DNA from: Bacteroidales bacterium
GTDB lineage: Bacteria > Bacteroidota > Bacteroidia > Bacteroidales > UBA932
Assembly: GCA_017527415.1 (NCBI GenBank)
Contig: JAFXQA010000012.1
Span: 62,001-126,000, forward strand
Length of the DNA stretch: 64,000 bases
Direction of reading: 5' to 3'
In this document: positions 43,248 through 51,035 of the stretch, in pieces
How the letters are laid out: every line of letters starts with the position of its first letter
Numbering within the stretch: position 1 is the stretch's first letter
Position numbers and translations under genes: made by a program
Notes under the pieces: model-generated
Seen by the model: the letters and a program-made list of their open reading frames with translations, nothing else
Told to the model about the DNA's origin: nothing
The model's database searches: none

Positions 43248-43413
43248 ATAGTCCGTGCACAAAAACCAGCGTTTTTGTGCACGGACCTCCAGTTAACAGT
43301 CAGTCTTTAAAGTATCGCCGAAAAAATAATCGCCAAAAATACCTGTAAGCGCTTCATTGTGCATCAGTTTTAAGTATCGCTATTAAGATGCACACAGAGA
43401 CGCCAGCGTTGCA
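43248..43413. repeat. Intergenic hairpins after DUF4249
   Basis: First hairpin: perfect 15-bp arms 43251-43265 and 43272-43286 (GTCCGTGCACAAAAA), 6-nt loop. Second: TGTGCATC (43358-43365) with GATGCACA (43387-43394), 21-nt loop. Both stems contain GTGCA. No gene is seen here. On the minus strand the pair lies just downstream of the lysA tail fragment. Confidence 0.75.
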
Positions 43414-43656
43414 TCAATCGGGAAAAACTGCGTAAGCCGGGGTGCGCATATTGTAGCCGGAACTCATTACGCTGCCGTAGGCACCGGCGCTTCGGATCGC
43501 AATCAGGTCGCCGCGGCGGGTTTCGAGCAGCACGCGGTCTTCGGCCAGCACGTCCGCGCTCTCGCAGACCGGCCCTGCCACATCGTACAGACGCAGCTCG
43601 CGTCCTTCGCCGTCAAGATTCTCTATCTTGTGATACGCTCCGTACAGGGCCGGACG
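43414..43656 (-). pseudogene. lysA: 3' fragment of diaminopimelate decarboxylase
   Basis: The last 80 residues of LysA are intact and in frame (RPALYGAYHKIENLDGE, VAGPVCESADVL, GDLIAIRSAGAYGSVMSSGYN), with the stop at 43414. Upstream of RPALY the similarity ends abruptly: the opposite strand becomes DUF4886 coding sequence. The two meet at GGCCGGACG (43648-43656), which fits both proteins. Catalytic lysine and PLP-binding parts are absent, so this cannot be an enzyme. Confidence 0.85.
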
Positions 43657-44150
43657 ATACCGGAATATAACGACGGATGGAACACTTCCACCGACTATCA
43701 CTGCTATATCTGCAATCCTGGAAAGACCAGCTGGACGGATGTGAGCGGAAAGAGTCTCGCCACCGTTGCTGCATCAGCCAAATGGGATATAGTAACTATC
43801 CAGGAGCATATACCGGAAGGCAACTGGCCTGGGGCTGGACCACGACGGAAAAGAATGCGGTACAGGGGCTTGTAAGTAAAGTCAAAACAGCCCAGAAGGC
43901 TGCCGGAGGCACCCCGAAGCTTTATTACATACTCTCGCAGGCCTACTTCAACTTGAGCAAGGCCCAGAATGTGACCAAACCATTCTCTAACACGGACGAG
44001 ATGTGGACCATAATCGCCGATCAGGGCAAGAAAGCGGTAGAAGAGGGCGGCTTCGACGGAATCATTTCGACGGGCGCGATGCTCCAAAATCTCCGCACAT
44101 CCTCGCTCAATAACAGCAATGGCCTGACCCGTGACGGATATCACAGGGAC
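43648..44150 (+). pseudogene. Frameshifted internal fragment of a DUF4886 protein
   Basis: Frame 1 encodes GRTIPEYNDGWNTSTDYHCY...WDIVTIQEH up to 43809; an extra AT (43810-43811) shifts to frame 3, which continues TGRQLAWGWTTTEKNAVQGL ... LTRDGYH up to about 44150. Removing the two bases restores one reading frame. The start with its signal peptide and SGNH-like N terminus is missing, and similarity stops where the HNH gene ends (44151). A broken copy of a secreted SGNH-like (DUF4886) protein. Confidence 0.75.
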
Positions 44151-44515
44151 TACTTATTGTGGTGGACCATTCTATGGCAATTTGCACATAGCAACTTGCA
44201 CTTGGACAATTCCTCTTGAATCCGAGAATCTGATAATAACCTGAGTTTCGTCCACACAAATTCCTTTTATTGTGGATCTAAATGGTGAAAGTCAAACACA
44301 CAGTAATTGCTGTCGTTTAATTCCAGACCGCATGATTGGCATTTGCCTCCCAGCATTCTGATATACTTTATCTTTCTATTCTTCCACCTTTCCATACAGA
44401 ACCTGTTGAAACATTCCTTACACATGCTCATCACCCCGTGCTTGTGACCGCGTTGAGGGTAAAAGTCTGAGATGGGTTTCTCCTGATGGCAAGATGAACA
44501 CTTCTTCGTTTCCAT
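44151..44515 (-). pseudogene. HNH endonuclease with an in-frame stop
   Basis: From the ATG at 44515 the frame runs METKKCSSCHQEKPISDFYP, with CxxC zinc pairs (CSSC, CKEC, CQSC) and FHHLDPQ, then a TAA at 44267-44269. After that stop the same frame continues with KEFVWTKLRLLSDSR and ELSKCKLLCANCHRMVHHNK and stops at 44151. The part beyond the TAA contains the last two zinc cysteines and the final His of the HNH fold, so the gene is broken by a single codon. It has its own promoter upstream. Readthrough is not suggested by anything visible. Confidence 0.8.
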
Positions 44516-44554
44516 AAAAGTATGAAGCAAATCAATTAATAACTATTACTATTG

Positions 44555-44562
44555 CAAAGATA
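44555..44562 (-). promoter_or_regulatory. -7 promoter element (TATCTTTG), HNH gene
   Basis: TATCTTTG on the minus strand, 39 bases before the HNH ATG. Confidence 0.5.
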
Positions 44563-44613
44563 CAACGGCGTTTTGACGGCTTTTGTCAAGTGCTTGTAAT
44601 AATTCCAACAATG

Positions 44614-44699
44614 TTTGTTCCCGTTCTGGGCCGTTTTTGGGAACAAATGCCGGAAAAAGTATGGTTTGTTCCGAAAATGAGGGGTTTTTCGGAACAAAC
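44614..44699. repeat. Paired hairpins with TTTGTTCC stems
   Basis: Hairpin 1: TTTGTTCCC (44614-44622) with GGGAACAAA (44639-44647). Hairpin 2: perfect 14-bp arms 44664-44677 and 44686-44699 (GTTTGTTCCGAAAA), loop TGAGGGGT. Both share TTTGTTCC. They lie 3' of the AraC-type gene on its own strand. Confidence 0.8.
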
Positions 44700-44727
44700 T
44701 TTCAATCGCCAATGGCGAAATGGGCAC

Positions 44728-45624
44728 CTACAGTTTCCTGCCCTGCGTCTCGGCGCGGTAGGCCAGGGGCGTCTGGCCGGTGAGGCGGCGGAAGACGGTG
44801 AAGAAGTAGTCGGTGTTCTCGAAACCGAGGTTGAAGGCGATTTCCTTTATTTCGGAAGATGAATTGGTGAGGAGTTCCTTAGCCTGGTTGATCTTCACGT
44901 TCAGGATATATTTTGCCGGAGAGAATCCGGTGTATTCCTTGAAGGTCCTGCGGAAAGACGAGTAGCTCACGAACAGCTGGTCGGCGAGCGATTTGGGGTC
45001 GATGGAGAACAATTGTTCAGAAACGATCATTTTGGCGCGCGCAATCATGCGGTCCGTATTCGACTCCATGAAGCTCTCGTTCTTATTGTAGTAATAGACA
45101 ATCCCAAGCAGCGAACACACTATGCCCGACAGGGCCTGCTGGAAGCCGGATTTCTGTGTTTCTGCGATGTTGATGGCCTTGGCATAGCAGTCGGCGATGT
45201 CGTCGTGGAAAGACACCTTCATCACCGGCCTATTCTTGCTGAAAAAGCCCTTTTCCACCATCGTATCGGCCTGTATGCCCTTGAAACCTATCCAGTATTC
45301 CGTCCATCCGGTTTCCGGATCCGGCCGGTAGTTGTGCCATTCGCCAGGGAAGAGCACTATGGCCATCCCGGCGGAAACGCTGATCTTTCGTTCACGTCCC
45401 AAAGTATCGCAGGAGAACGTGCCCCGGCCGGAAGTGATGTAGAGCAACTGATACTCGTTCAGCACGCGGCCCCTTTCGGGAGAAAAGAGATACCTTGTAG
45501 GATGGTTGGCAGGGGGATAGGGAGTGTGTTCGGCGATTTCCTGCCTCCCGACGGAGTTGACGGCCAGGCCCCAGTCAAGATCGAAAGGATTGACGGCGAG
45601 ATATTTCAAATGAATTGAGGTCAT
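44728..45624 (-). CDS. AraC-family regulator of the rhamnose genes
   Basis: 298 residues. N-terminal AraC-type cupin (EYQLLYITSGRGTFSC, ISVSAGMAIVLFPGEWHNYRPDPETGWTEYWIGFKG), C-terminal double helix-turn-helix (LADQLFVSYSSFRRTFKEYTGFSPAKYILNVKINQAKELL and IKEIAFNLGFENTDYFFTVFRRLTGQTPLAYR). Divergent from rhaB with a symmetrical promoter region between, so it likely activates rhaBA with L-rhamnose, a RhaS/RhaR-like role. This assignment is from position and family. Confidence 0.88.
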   Translation of the reverse strand: MTSIHLKYLAVNPFDLDWGLAVNSVGRQEIAEHTPYPPANHPTRYLFSPERGRVLNEYQLLYITSGRGTFSCDTLGRERKISVSAGMAIVLFPGEWHNYRPDPETGWTEYWIGFKGIQADTMVEKGFFSKNRPVMKVSFHDDIADCYAKAINIAETQKSGFQQALSGIVCSLLGIVYYYNKNESFMESNTDRMIARAKMIVSEQLFSIDPKSLADQLFVSYSSFRRTFKEYTGFSPAKYILNVKINQAKELLTNSSSEIKEIAFNLGFENTDYFFTVFRRLTGQTPLAYRAETQGRKL

Positions 45625-45649
45625 TTCTCAAAGTTTTGTGGTCGCACTG

Positions 45650-45684
45650 CAAAGTTATAAAACAATTTGGAATAGATAACTTTG
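45650..45684. promoter_or_regulatory. Divergent symmetrical promoters between regulator and rhaB
   Basis: TAACTTTG on the minus strand (45650-45657) and on the plus strand (45677-45684) form an inverted repeat CAAAGTTAT...ATAACTTTG with 17 bases between. The rhaB ATG is 22 bases after the plus element; the regulator ATG is 25 bases after the minus one. Operator half-sites cannot be told from promoter words. Confidence 0.6.
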
Positions 45685-45706
45685 AAAACTGCATAATTGA
45701 AATACC

Positions 45707-47122
45707 ATGAACACAGATCACAAATTTCTAGCTTTCGACCTTGGCGCTACCAGCGGACGCGCCATCGTAGGCGGTTTTGAGGACGGAAAGTTCTCGATGG
45801 AGGAAATCCATCGCTTCCCCAACGGAGCTCAGGAAAAGTGCGGGCGTTTCCACTGGAACACCGACGAACTTTTCTCACATCTGAAGGCCGGCCTCAAGCG
45901 TGCCGCCGAGCTTGGCTACAAGATAGAATCCATAGGCATCGACACCTGGGGCGTCGATTTCGGCGCAATCGGAGCGGACGGCAAGCTTCTGGAGTGGCCC
46001 AGAGCCTATCGCGACCCCTACACCGAGGGCATCCCCGAGGAGGTTTTCGGCATTATCCCTCGCGATGAACTCTACGGTGTGACCGGCATCCAGATCATGA
46101 ACTTCAATACCATCTTCCAGCTCTATGCCCAGAAGAAGGCCGGCTATGAACCCCTGCTCAAGGCAGACAAGATCCTCTTCATGCCGGACCTGCTGTCCTA
46201 CATGCTCACAGGCAAGATGGTATGCGAATACACCGATGCCTCAACCTCCGGCATGATGAATCAGAACACCCGCCAGTTCGAGAAGCCTTTCCTTCAAAGG
46301 TTGGGCATCAATCCGGACATCCTGCCCGAGATAGTGCAGCCGGGAACAAAAGTTGGAGTTTTGAAGAAGGAAATCGCGGATGAGACCGGCATCGGGCAGG
46401 TTCCCGTAATCGCAGTCGCCGGCCACGATACCGCTTCGGCCATTGCCGCCGTGCCTGCCGCCAATCCCCACTTTGCATACCTCAGCAGCGGCACCTGGAG
46501 CCTGATGGGAATAGAATCCCCCCGCCCCCTCATCTCGGATGAAACCTGCCGCCTGAACTTCACCAACGAAGGCGGAATCGAGGGTACCACGCGCTTCCTT
46601 AAGAACATCACCGGCATGTGGCTTCTCGAGCAGAGCCGCAAGTCCTGGGCGAAGGAAGGCCGCACATACACCTATCCCGAAATAGAGGCCATGGCGAACG
46701 CCGCAGCCGGATTCAAGGGCATCATCGATCCCGACGATCCATCCCTTGCGAACCCTGCCGACATGCCCAAGGCCATCAGCGCCTTGCTGCAGAAGGCCGG
46801 CAAGCCCGTTCCGGAGAACGATGCCGAGATGATACGCTGCATCTACTGCAGCCTTGCCGCCAAGTACCACGAGGTGCTGGAGATCCTGCGCGCGCAGGCA
46901 TCCTTCACCATCGACACTCTCCATGTGATCGGAGGCGGGTCGGCCAACGATACCATGAGCCGCCTAACCGCAGAGGCCACCGGAGTAAAGGTGGTGGCGG
47001 GGCCTACGGAGGCGACAGCGATAGGCAACCTGATGATGCAGGCCAAGGCCGCAGGCATAGTCCGGGACCGCTGGGCCATGCGTGAGATAATATCCAGAGA
47101 ATTCAAAGTCAAAACATTTTAA
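45707..47122 (+). CDS. rhaB: L-rhamnulokinase
   Basis: 471 residues, FGGY kinase family. FDLGATSGRAIVGGF (phosphate-1 motif), IGIDTWGVDFGAIG, VAGHDTASAIAAVPA, YLSSGTWSLMGIE and the C-terminal HVIGGGSANDTMSRLTAEATGVKVVAGPTEATAIGNLMMQA. Phosphorylates L-rhamnulose. Followed after 3 bases by the isomerase gene, so both act on the same sugar in order. Confidence 0.95.
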   Translation: MNTDHKFLAFDLGATSGRAIVGGFEDGKFSMEEIHRFPNGAQEKCGRFHWNTDELFSHLKAGLKRAAELGYKIESIGIDTWGVDFGAIGADGKLLEWPRAYRDPYTEGIPEEVFGIIPRDELYGVTGIQIMNFNTIFQLYAQKKAGYEPLLKADKILFMPDLLSYMLTGKMVCEYTDASTSGMMNQNTRQFEKPFLQRLGINPDILPEIVQPGTKVGVLKKEIADETGIGQVPVIAVAGHDTASAIAAVPAANPHFAYLSSGTWSLMGIESPRPLISDETCRLNFTNEGGIEGTTRFLKNITGMWLLEQSRKSWAKEGRTYTYPEIEAMANAAAGFKGIIDPDDPSLANPADMPKAISALLQKAGKPVPENDAEMIRCIYCSLAAKYHEVLEILRAQASFTIDTLHVIGGGSANDTMSRLTAEATGVKVVAGPTEATAIGNLMMQAKAAGIVRDRWAMREIISREFKVKTF

Positions 47123-47125
47123 TAT

Positions 47126-48376
47126 ATGAAAGAAGCAAACATTCTGAGCGCCTACGCAAATGCTAAAGAGCGCTATGCAGCCCTCGGAGTAGATACCGAC
47201 AAGGCTATCGCCGAACTTGAGAAACAGCAGATTTCCCTTCATTGCTGGCAGACCGACGATGTCATGGGTTTCGAGAGCAATGCAGGCCTCTCCGGAGGCA
47301 TCCAGACCACCGGTAACTATCCCGGCCGCGCCCGCAATATCGATGAGGTGCGTGCTGACCTCGAATTCGTGAAGACCCTGCTCGCAGGCAATCACCGCGT
47401 GAACCTCCACGAGATCTACGGAGACTTCGGCGGCAAGTTCGTCGATCGTAACGAAGTCGGCGTAGAGCATTTCCAGAGCTGGATCGACTGGGCGAAGGCC
47501 AACAACTTCAAGCTGGACTTCAACTCCACTTCATTCGGCCATCCCAAGAGCGGAGATCTTTCTCTCGCCAACCCCGACAAGGCCATCCGCGATTTCTGGA
47601 TCGACCATACCATCCGCTGCCGCAAGATCGCGGACGCTATGGGCAAGGCCCAGAACGACCCCTGCATAATGAACATCTGGGTGCACGACGGGCAGAAGGA
47701 TTACACCGTCAACCGCAAGAAGTACCGCGAGATCCTTGCCGAGTCCCTCGACACCATCTTGAAGGAGGATATGCCCGGAATGAAGAGCTGCGTCGAGGCA
47801 AAACTCTTCGGCATCGGCCTGGAGAGCTACACCGTCGGTTCGATGGATTTCTTCGAAGGCTACTGCGCATCCCGCAAGGTCATCTACACCCTCGACACCG
47901 GCCACTACGAGCCCACCGAGAATGTGGCGGACAAAGTCAGCTCCCTGCTGCTCTATGTTCCTGAACTGATGCTCCACGTAAGCCGTCCCGTCCGCTGGGA
48001 TTCCGACCACGTGACCATCATGAACGACATGACCCTGGACTTCTTCAAGGAGCTCGTCCGTGCAGACGGTCTGCACCGCGCACACGTAGGCCTCGACTAC
48101 TTCGATGCTTCCATCAACCGCATCGGCGCTTACATCATTGGCACCCGTGCCACGCAGAAGTGCATCCTCAGCGCCCTGCTCGAGCCTCTCGCAAAGCTCC
48201 GCGAATACGAGGCAGAAGGCAAGGGCTTCCAGAAGCTCGCCCTCCTCGAGGAGGCCAAGACCCTGCCTTTCGGCGCAGTGTTCGATTACTTCAACTTCAA
48301 GAACGGAGTTCCCGTCGGCGAGGAATTCATCCCGGCCATCGAGAAATACGAACGCGAGGTTACTTCGAAGCGCTAA
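47126..48376 (+). CDS. rhaA: L-rhamnose isomerase
   Basis: 416 residues. TIM-barrel isomerase with SLHCWQTDDVMGFE, AGLSGGIQTTGNYPG, HEIYGDFGGKFVDR, LDFNSTSFGHPKSGDLSLANPD, MNIWVHDGQKD, CVEAKLFGIGLESYTVGS and YTLDTGHYEPTENVADK, carrying the metal-binding Glu/Asp/His residues. Converts L-rhamnose to L-rhamnulose. The pathway here lacks an aldolase (rhaD) in the window. A strong hairpin follows. Confidence 0.96.
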   Translation: MKEANILSAYANAKERYAALGVDTDKAIAELEKQQISLHCWQTDDVMGFESNAGLSGGIQTTGNYPGRARNIDEVRADLEFVKTLLAGNHRVNLHEIYGDFGGKFVDRNEVGVEHFQSWIDWAKANNFKLDFNSTSFGHPKSGDLSLANPDKAIRDFWIDHTIRCRKIADAMGKAQNDPCIMNIWVHDGQKDYTVNRKKYREILAESLDTILKEDMPGMKSCVEAKLFGIGLESYTVGSMDFFEGYCASRKVIYTLDTGHYEPTENVADKVSSLLLYVPELMLHVSRPVRWDSDHVTIMNDMTLDFFKELVRADGLHRAHVGLDYFDASINRIGAYIIGTRATQKCILSALLEPLAKLREYEAEGKGFQKLALLEEAKTLPFGAVFDYFNFKNGVPVGEEFIPAIEKYEREVTSKR

Positions 48377-48388
48377 TTGAATAAAGAG

Positions 48389-48421
48389 ATTGCCCGGCTT
48401 TTGAGGCCGGGCAATTTGTTT
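48389..48421 (+). terminator. Terminator after rhaA
   Basis: Perfect 10-bp stem ATTGCCCGGC/GCCGGGCAAT (48389-48398, 48406-48415), 7-nt loop, then TTGTTT. Ends the rhaBA operon. Confidence 0.8.
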
Positions 48422-48477
48422 AAAGAAGCTTGAACGAGGCTTCGTTAGTCGTTGTTGAATCTCCTCCGATATAGACT

Positions 48478-48508
48478 TTTGCATTTTCGCAGCTATTCTT
48501 TATATTTG
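48478..48508 (+). promoter_or_regulatory. Complete promoter (TTTG - 19 - TATATTTG)
   Basis: TTTG at 48478-48481 and TATATTTG at 48501-48508; the ATG follows 22 bases later at 48531. Confidence 0.7.
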
Positions 48509-48530
48509 TGGGTTGTAAAGCCATTTCGCT

Positions 48531-50045
48531 ATGACTCACAATAGGTTAAGTCTTCTTATTCTTCTTCTGGCTGCAGCGTGCAATCCGGCACCGGAAGAGG
48601 AGAAACCCGCCCAGACACCAGCGGACAAAGTCCAGATAGAGATAACCCCGGGCAGCGCAAGCGTCGAGATGGGAGGAACCGTGCAACTCACGGCTACGGT
48701 CACGTCGAACAACCCGGATAAAAAATGGACGGTCAGCTGGTCGTCCTCCTCTGAATCGGTCGCCACGGTGAACAATGACGGGCTGGTGACCGCTCACGAG
48801 ATCGGCTCCGCCTTCATAGTCGCGAGATGCGGCAGCGCGAGCGCAAGTTGCGCCATAGTCGTCACGGCCGGCCAGTACGCGGGAGTTTATTCCGTCGGCT
48901 CAGACCCGATGTACGCCTGGTCTCTCGGCGGCAAAGACAAGGTCAGAGTGTTGAGCTCATCCAACTGGACCTTGAGTTGCGATGAGCCCTGGCTCAACAT
49001 CTCCCCGTCTTCCGGCACCGGTGTAAACGCCGACATTGTCGTCTCCACGCAGCCCAACGACCGAACAGGAGACCGCCAGGCCGTCATCCGTTTTGAATCG
49101 GAAGAAGGAAGCAAGGAACTCACGATAGTCCAGCACGGAAACATCTTCTATTCCACCACACTCAGGACCCGCAGACTCTCGCACACCTTCCGGTTCAACT
49201 ATGATACTGGTGACAACATCACCAAACTGATTGTCATGCTGCCTTATGCCGAAACCGACCAGTATCAGACAATAAGGGAGTCGGAATACGGCGATGCCAC
49301 CCTGGCTACCAGTCCGGATGGGGTGAAGTATCTGTACTATGCAGGCAAGAGCAACTTCCCGCCGTCCGGCAGCAACATAATACAGCATAATTTTACGGTG
49401 GATTTCCAGGTGCTGCAAACCGATTTCAGCAATATCATCCATCACGACATCCCATACGACACGGACCAGGAATGGTACAAGCGTTACACCGGCAAGAGCA
49501 CCGAGGCCGACGGCTCCCAGATGGTAGATCCTACCCATTCGTGGGTCGTCAATAACGCGAATGCTCTCTGGGCAGAGAGTGGTGAGGATGTGGTTGAGTA
49601 TGCCCGTCGCTGCTATGAGTTCGTGGCAAATACCTTCACCTACGGAATATACGACGGAGACAATTCAGTGAACGCCATCATCGGGCGTATGTCGGGCGAC
49701 TGCGGCAACCAACACGCGATCTGGTTGTCCCTGATGCGCGCCAAGGGCGTGCCGGCCCGTCCCTTGGTGATGTATTCACCCGACGACTTCACACACGTCA
49801 GGGCAGAGTTCTGCGTGGCCGGATACGGCTGGATTCCGGTCGACGTTACCTACCATCAGGGCGGAGGCGACTACTTCGGTCGCTTCACCGACGACAACTT
49901 GGTGGTAATGAATCACGAATTCGCTTTCAAGGCCACTGCCGGTACCGACAAATTCAACATCGGCCTCCTGCAGGTAGTGGCCTGGTGGTTCTGGTGTTCC
50001 GGTCCCGTCAACGCCGACGGGGAGACATCCCTCACATTTGTCTAG
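48531..50045 (+). CDS. Lipoprotein with BIG2, BACON and transglutaminase-like domains
   Basis: 504 residues. Lipoprotein signal ending LLAAAC; BIG2-type Ig domain about 35-115 (VEMGGTVQLTATVTSNN, SWSSSSESVATVNNDGLVTA); BACON domain about 120-205 (VLSSSNWTLSCDEPWLNISPSSGTG, AVIRFESEEGSKELTIVQHG). C-terminal transglutaminase-like domain with the full triad: Cys in GRMSGDCGNQHAI, His in DDFTHVRAEFC, Asp in WIPVDVTYH. It may cleave or crosslink peptides at the cell surface, or just bind; glycan binding by BACON is likely. Monocistronic. Confidence 0.85.
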   Translation: MTHNRLSLLILLLAAACNPAPEEEKPAQTPADKVQIEITPGSASVEMGGTVQLTATVTSNNPDKKWTVSWSSSSESVATVNNDGLVTAHEIGSAFIVARCGSASASCAIVVTAGQYAGVYSVGSDPMYAWSLGGKDKVRVLSSSNWTLSCDEPWLNISPSSGTGVNADIVVSTQPNDRTGDRQAVIRFESEEGSKELTIVQHGNIFYSTTLRTRRLSHTFRFNYDTGDNITKLIVMLPYAETDQYQTIRESEYGDATLATSPDGVKYLYYAGKSNFPPSGSNIIQHNFTVDFQVLQTDFSNIIHHDIPYDTDQEWYKRYTGKSTEADGSQMVDPTHSWVVNNANALWAESGEDVVEYARRCYEFVANTFTYGIYDGDNSVNAIIGRMSGDCGNQHAIWLSLMRAKGVPARPLVMYSPDDFTHVRAEFCVAGYGWIPVDVTYHQGGGDYFGRFTDDNLVVMNHEFAFKATAGTDKFNIGLLQVVAWWFWCSGPVNADGETSLTFV

Positions 50046-50085
50046 ATTTGTCTATACCATAAGAAAGCGCGAAGGAAATACGTTT

Positions 50086-50985
50086 TTACTCTATCTCGTC
50101 CCTGGTAGGTATAGAATTCTGGGCACCCGGCCTGGTTACGGTAATGGCAGAGGCCTTAGTTGCGAACTTCGCCGCTTCTGTGAGGCTGAGGCCTTCGGAG
50201 AGGGCTACGCAGAGGGCGCCGCAGAAGGTGTCGCCGGCTGCGGTGGCATCCACGGCCTTCACCTTGAGCGAAGGAATCATCTCGGATTTGCCGTCCTTGA
50301 ACACCAGCGAGCCCTTGCTGCCGAGGGTGACCACGAAATCCTGTACGCCATAGCCACGGAGAACTTCTACCGCCTGGGCGAGGCTGTATTCGTCGATGAT
50401 CTCCTGTCCGCTCATCGAGGCTGTCTCGGTGCGGTTGGGGGTCATCAGGGAAATATATTTGAAGAGTTCCTTGGGCAGTTCGCACGCCGGTGCCGGGTTC
50501 AGGATCACGTAGACGCCGGCCTCGTGGGCTATCTTCGCCGCGCGGAGCACGGATTCCACGGGAATCTCTAGCTGGAGGATTAGGAAGCCCGCTGCGCGGA
50601 TGACGTCCGCCACGCTGTCGATGTCGGCAGGGGTTATGTCGCCGTTGGCGCCCGAAGCCACCGAGATGCAGTTTTCGCCGCTCTCGTCCACAAGGATGAG
50701 GGCTGTGCCGGAAGCCTTTTCGGAACGCATCACGTGCGAGATGTCGATGCCTTCCTTCTCATATCCGGCAAGGGCGTTGTCGCCGAAGATGTCGCGCCCG
50801 ACCTTGCATATGAATTCCACATCGCCGCCGAGGCGCTTTGCCGCCACTGCCTGGTTGGCACCCTTTCCGCCGGGACCCATATAAAAGACGCCGCCGGTCA
50901 CTGTTTCTCCGGGAACGGGAAGGCGGTCTCCCTTGATTGTCATATCGGTGTTGCTGCTGCCGATAACGAGGATTTTCTTGTTCAT
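50086..50985 (-). CDS. rbsK: Ribokinase
   Basis: 299 residues from the ATG at 50985. ILVIGSSNTDMTIKGDRLPVPGET, GPGGKGANQAVAAKRLGG (the ribokinase sugar-binding motif), and VDATAAGDTFCGAL (DTxxAGD with the catalytic Asp). Phosphorylates D-ribose. Its -7 element TATCTTTG (51004-51011) is divergent from that of cysS. Confidence 0.93.
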   Translation of the reverse strand: MNKKILVIGSSNTDMTIKGDRLPVPGETVTGGVFYMGPGGKGANQAVAAKRLGGDVEFICKVGRDIFGDNALAGYEKEGIDISHVMRSEKASGTALILVDESGENCISVASGANGDITPADIDSVADVIRAAGFLILQLEIPVESVLRAAKIAHEAGVYVILNPAPACELPKELFKYISLMTPNRTETASMSGQEIIDEYSLAQAVEVLRGYGVQDFVVTLGSKGSLVFKDGKSEMIPSLKVKAVDATAAGDTFCGALCVALSEGLSLTEAAKFATKASAITVTRPGAQNSIPTRDEIE

Positions 50986-51003
50986 AGAAATCGATTTTAT
51001 ATA

Positions 51004-51027
51004 CAAAGATAATAATTCTTATATTTG
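51004..51027. promoter_or_regulatory. Divergent -7 elements: rbsK (-) and cysS (+)
   Basis: TATCTTTG on the minus strand (51004-51011) and TATATTTG on the plus strand (51020-51027); the latter ends 8 bases before the cysS ATG. Confidence 0.6.
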
Positions 51028-51035
51028 TATTCAAT

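Noticed and set aside
44267..44269. Programmed readthrough of the TAA in the HNH gene
   Set aside because: No recoding structure or context was seen; loss of function by mutation is simpler.
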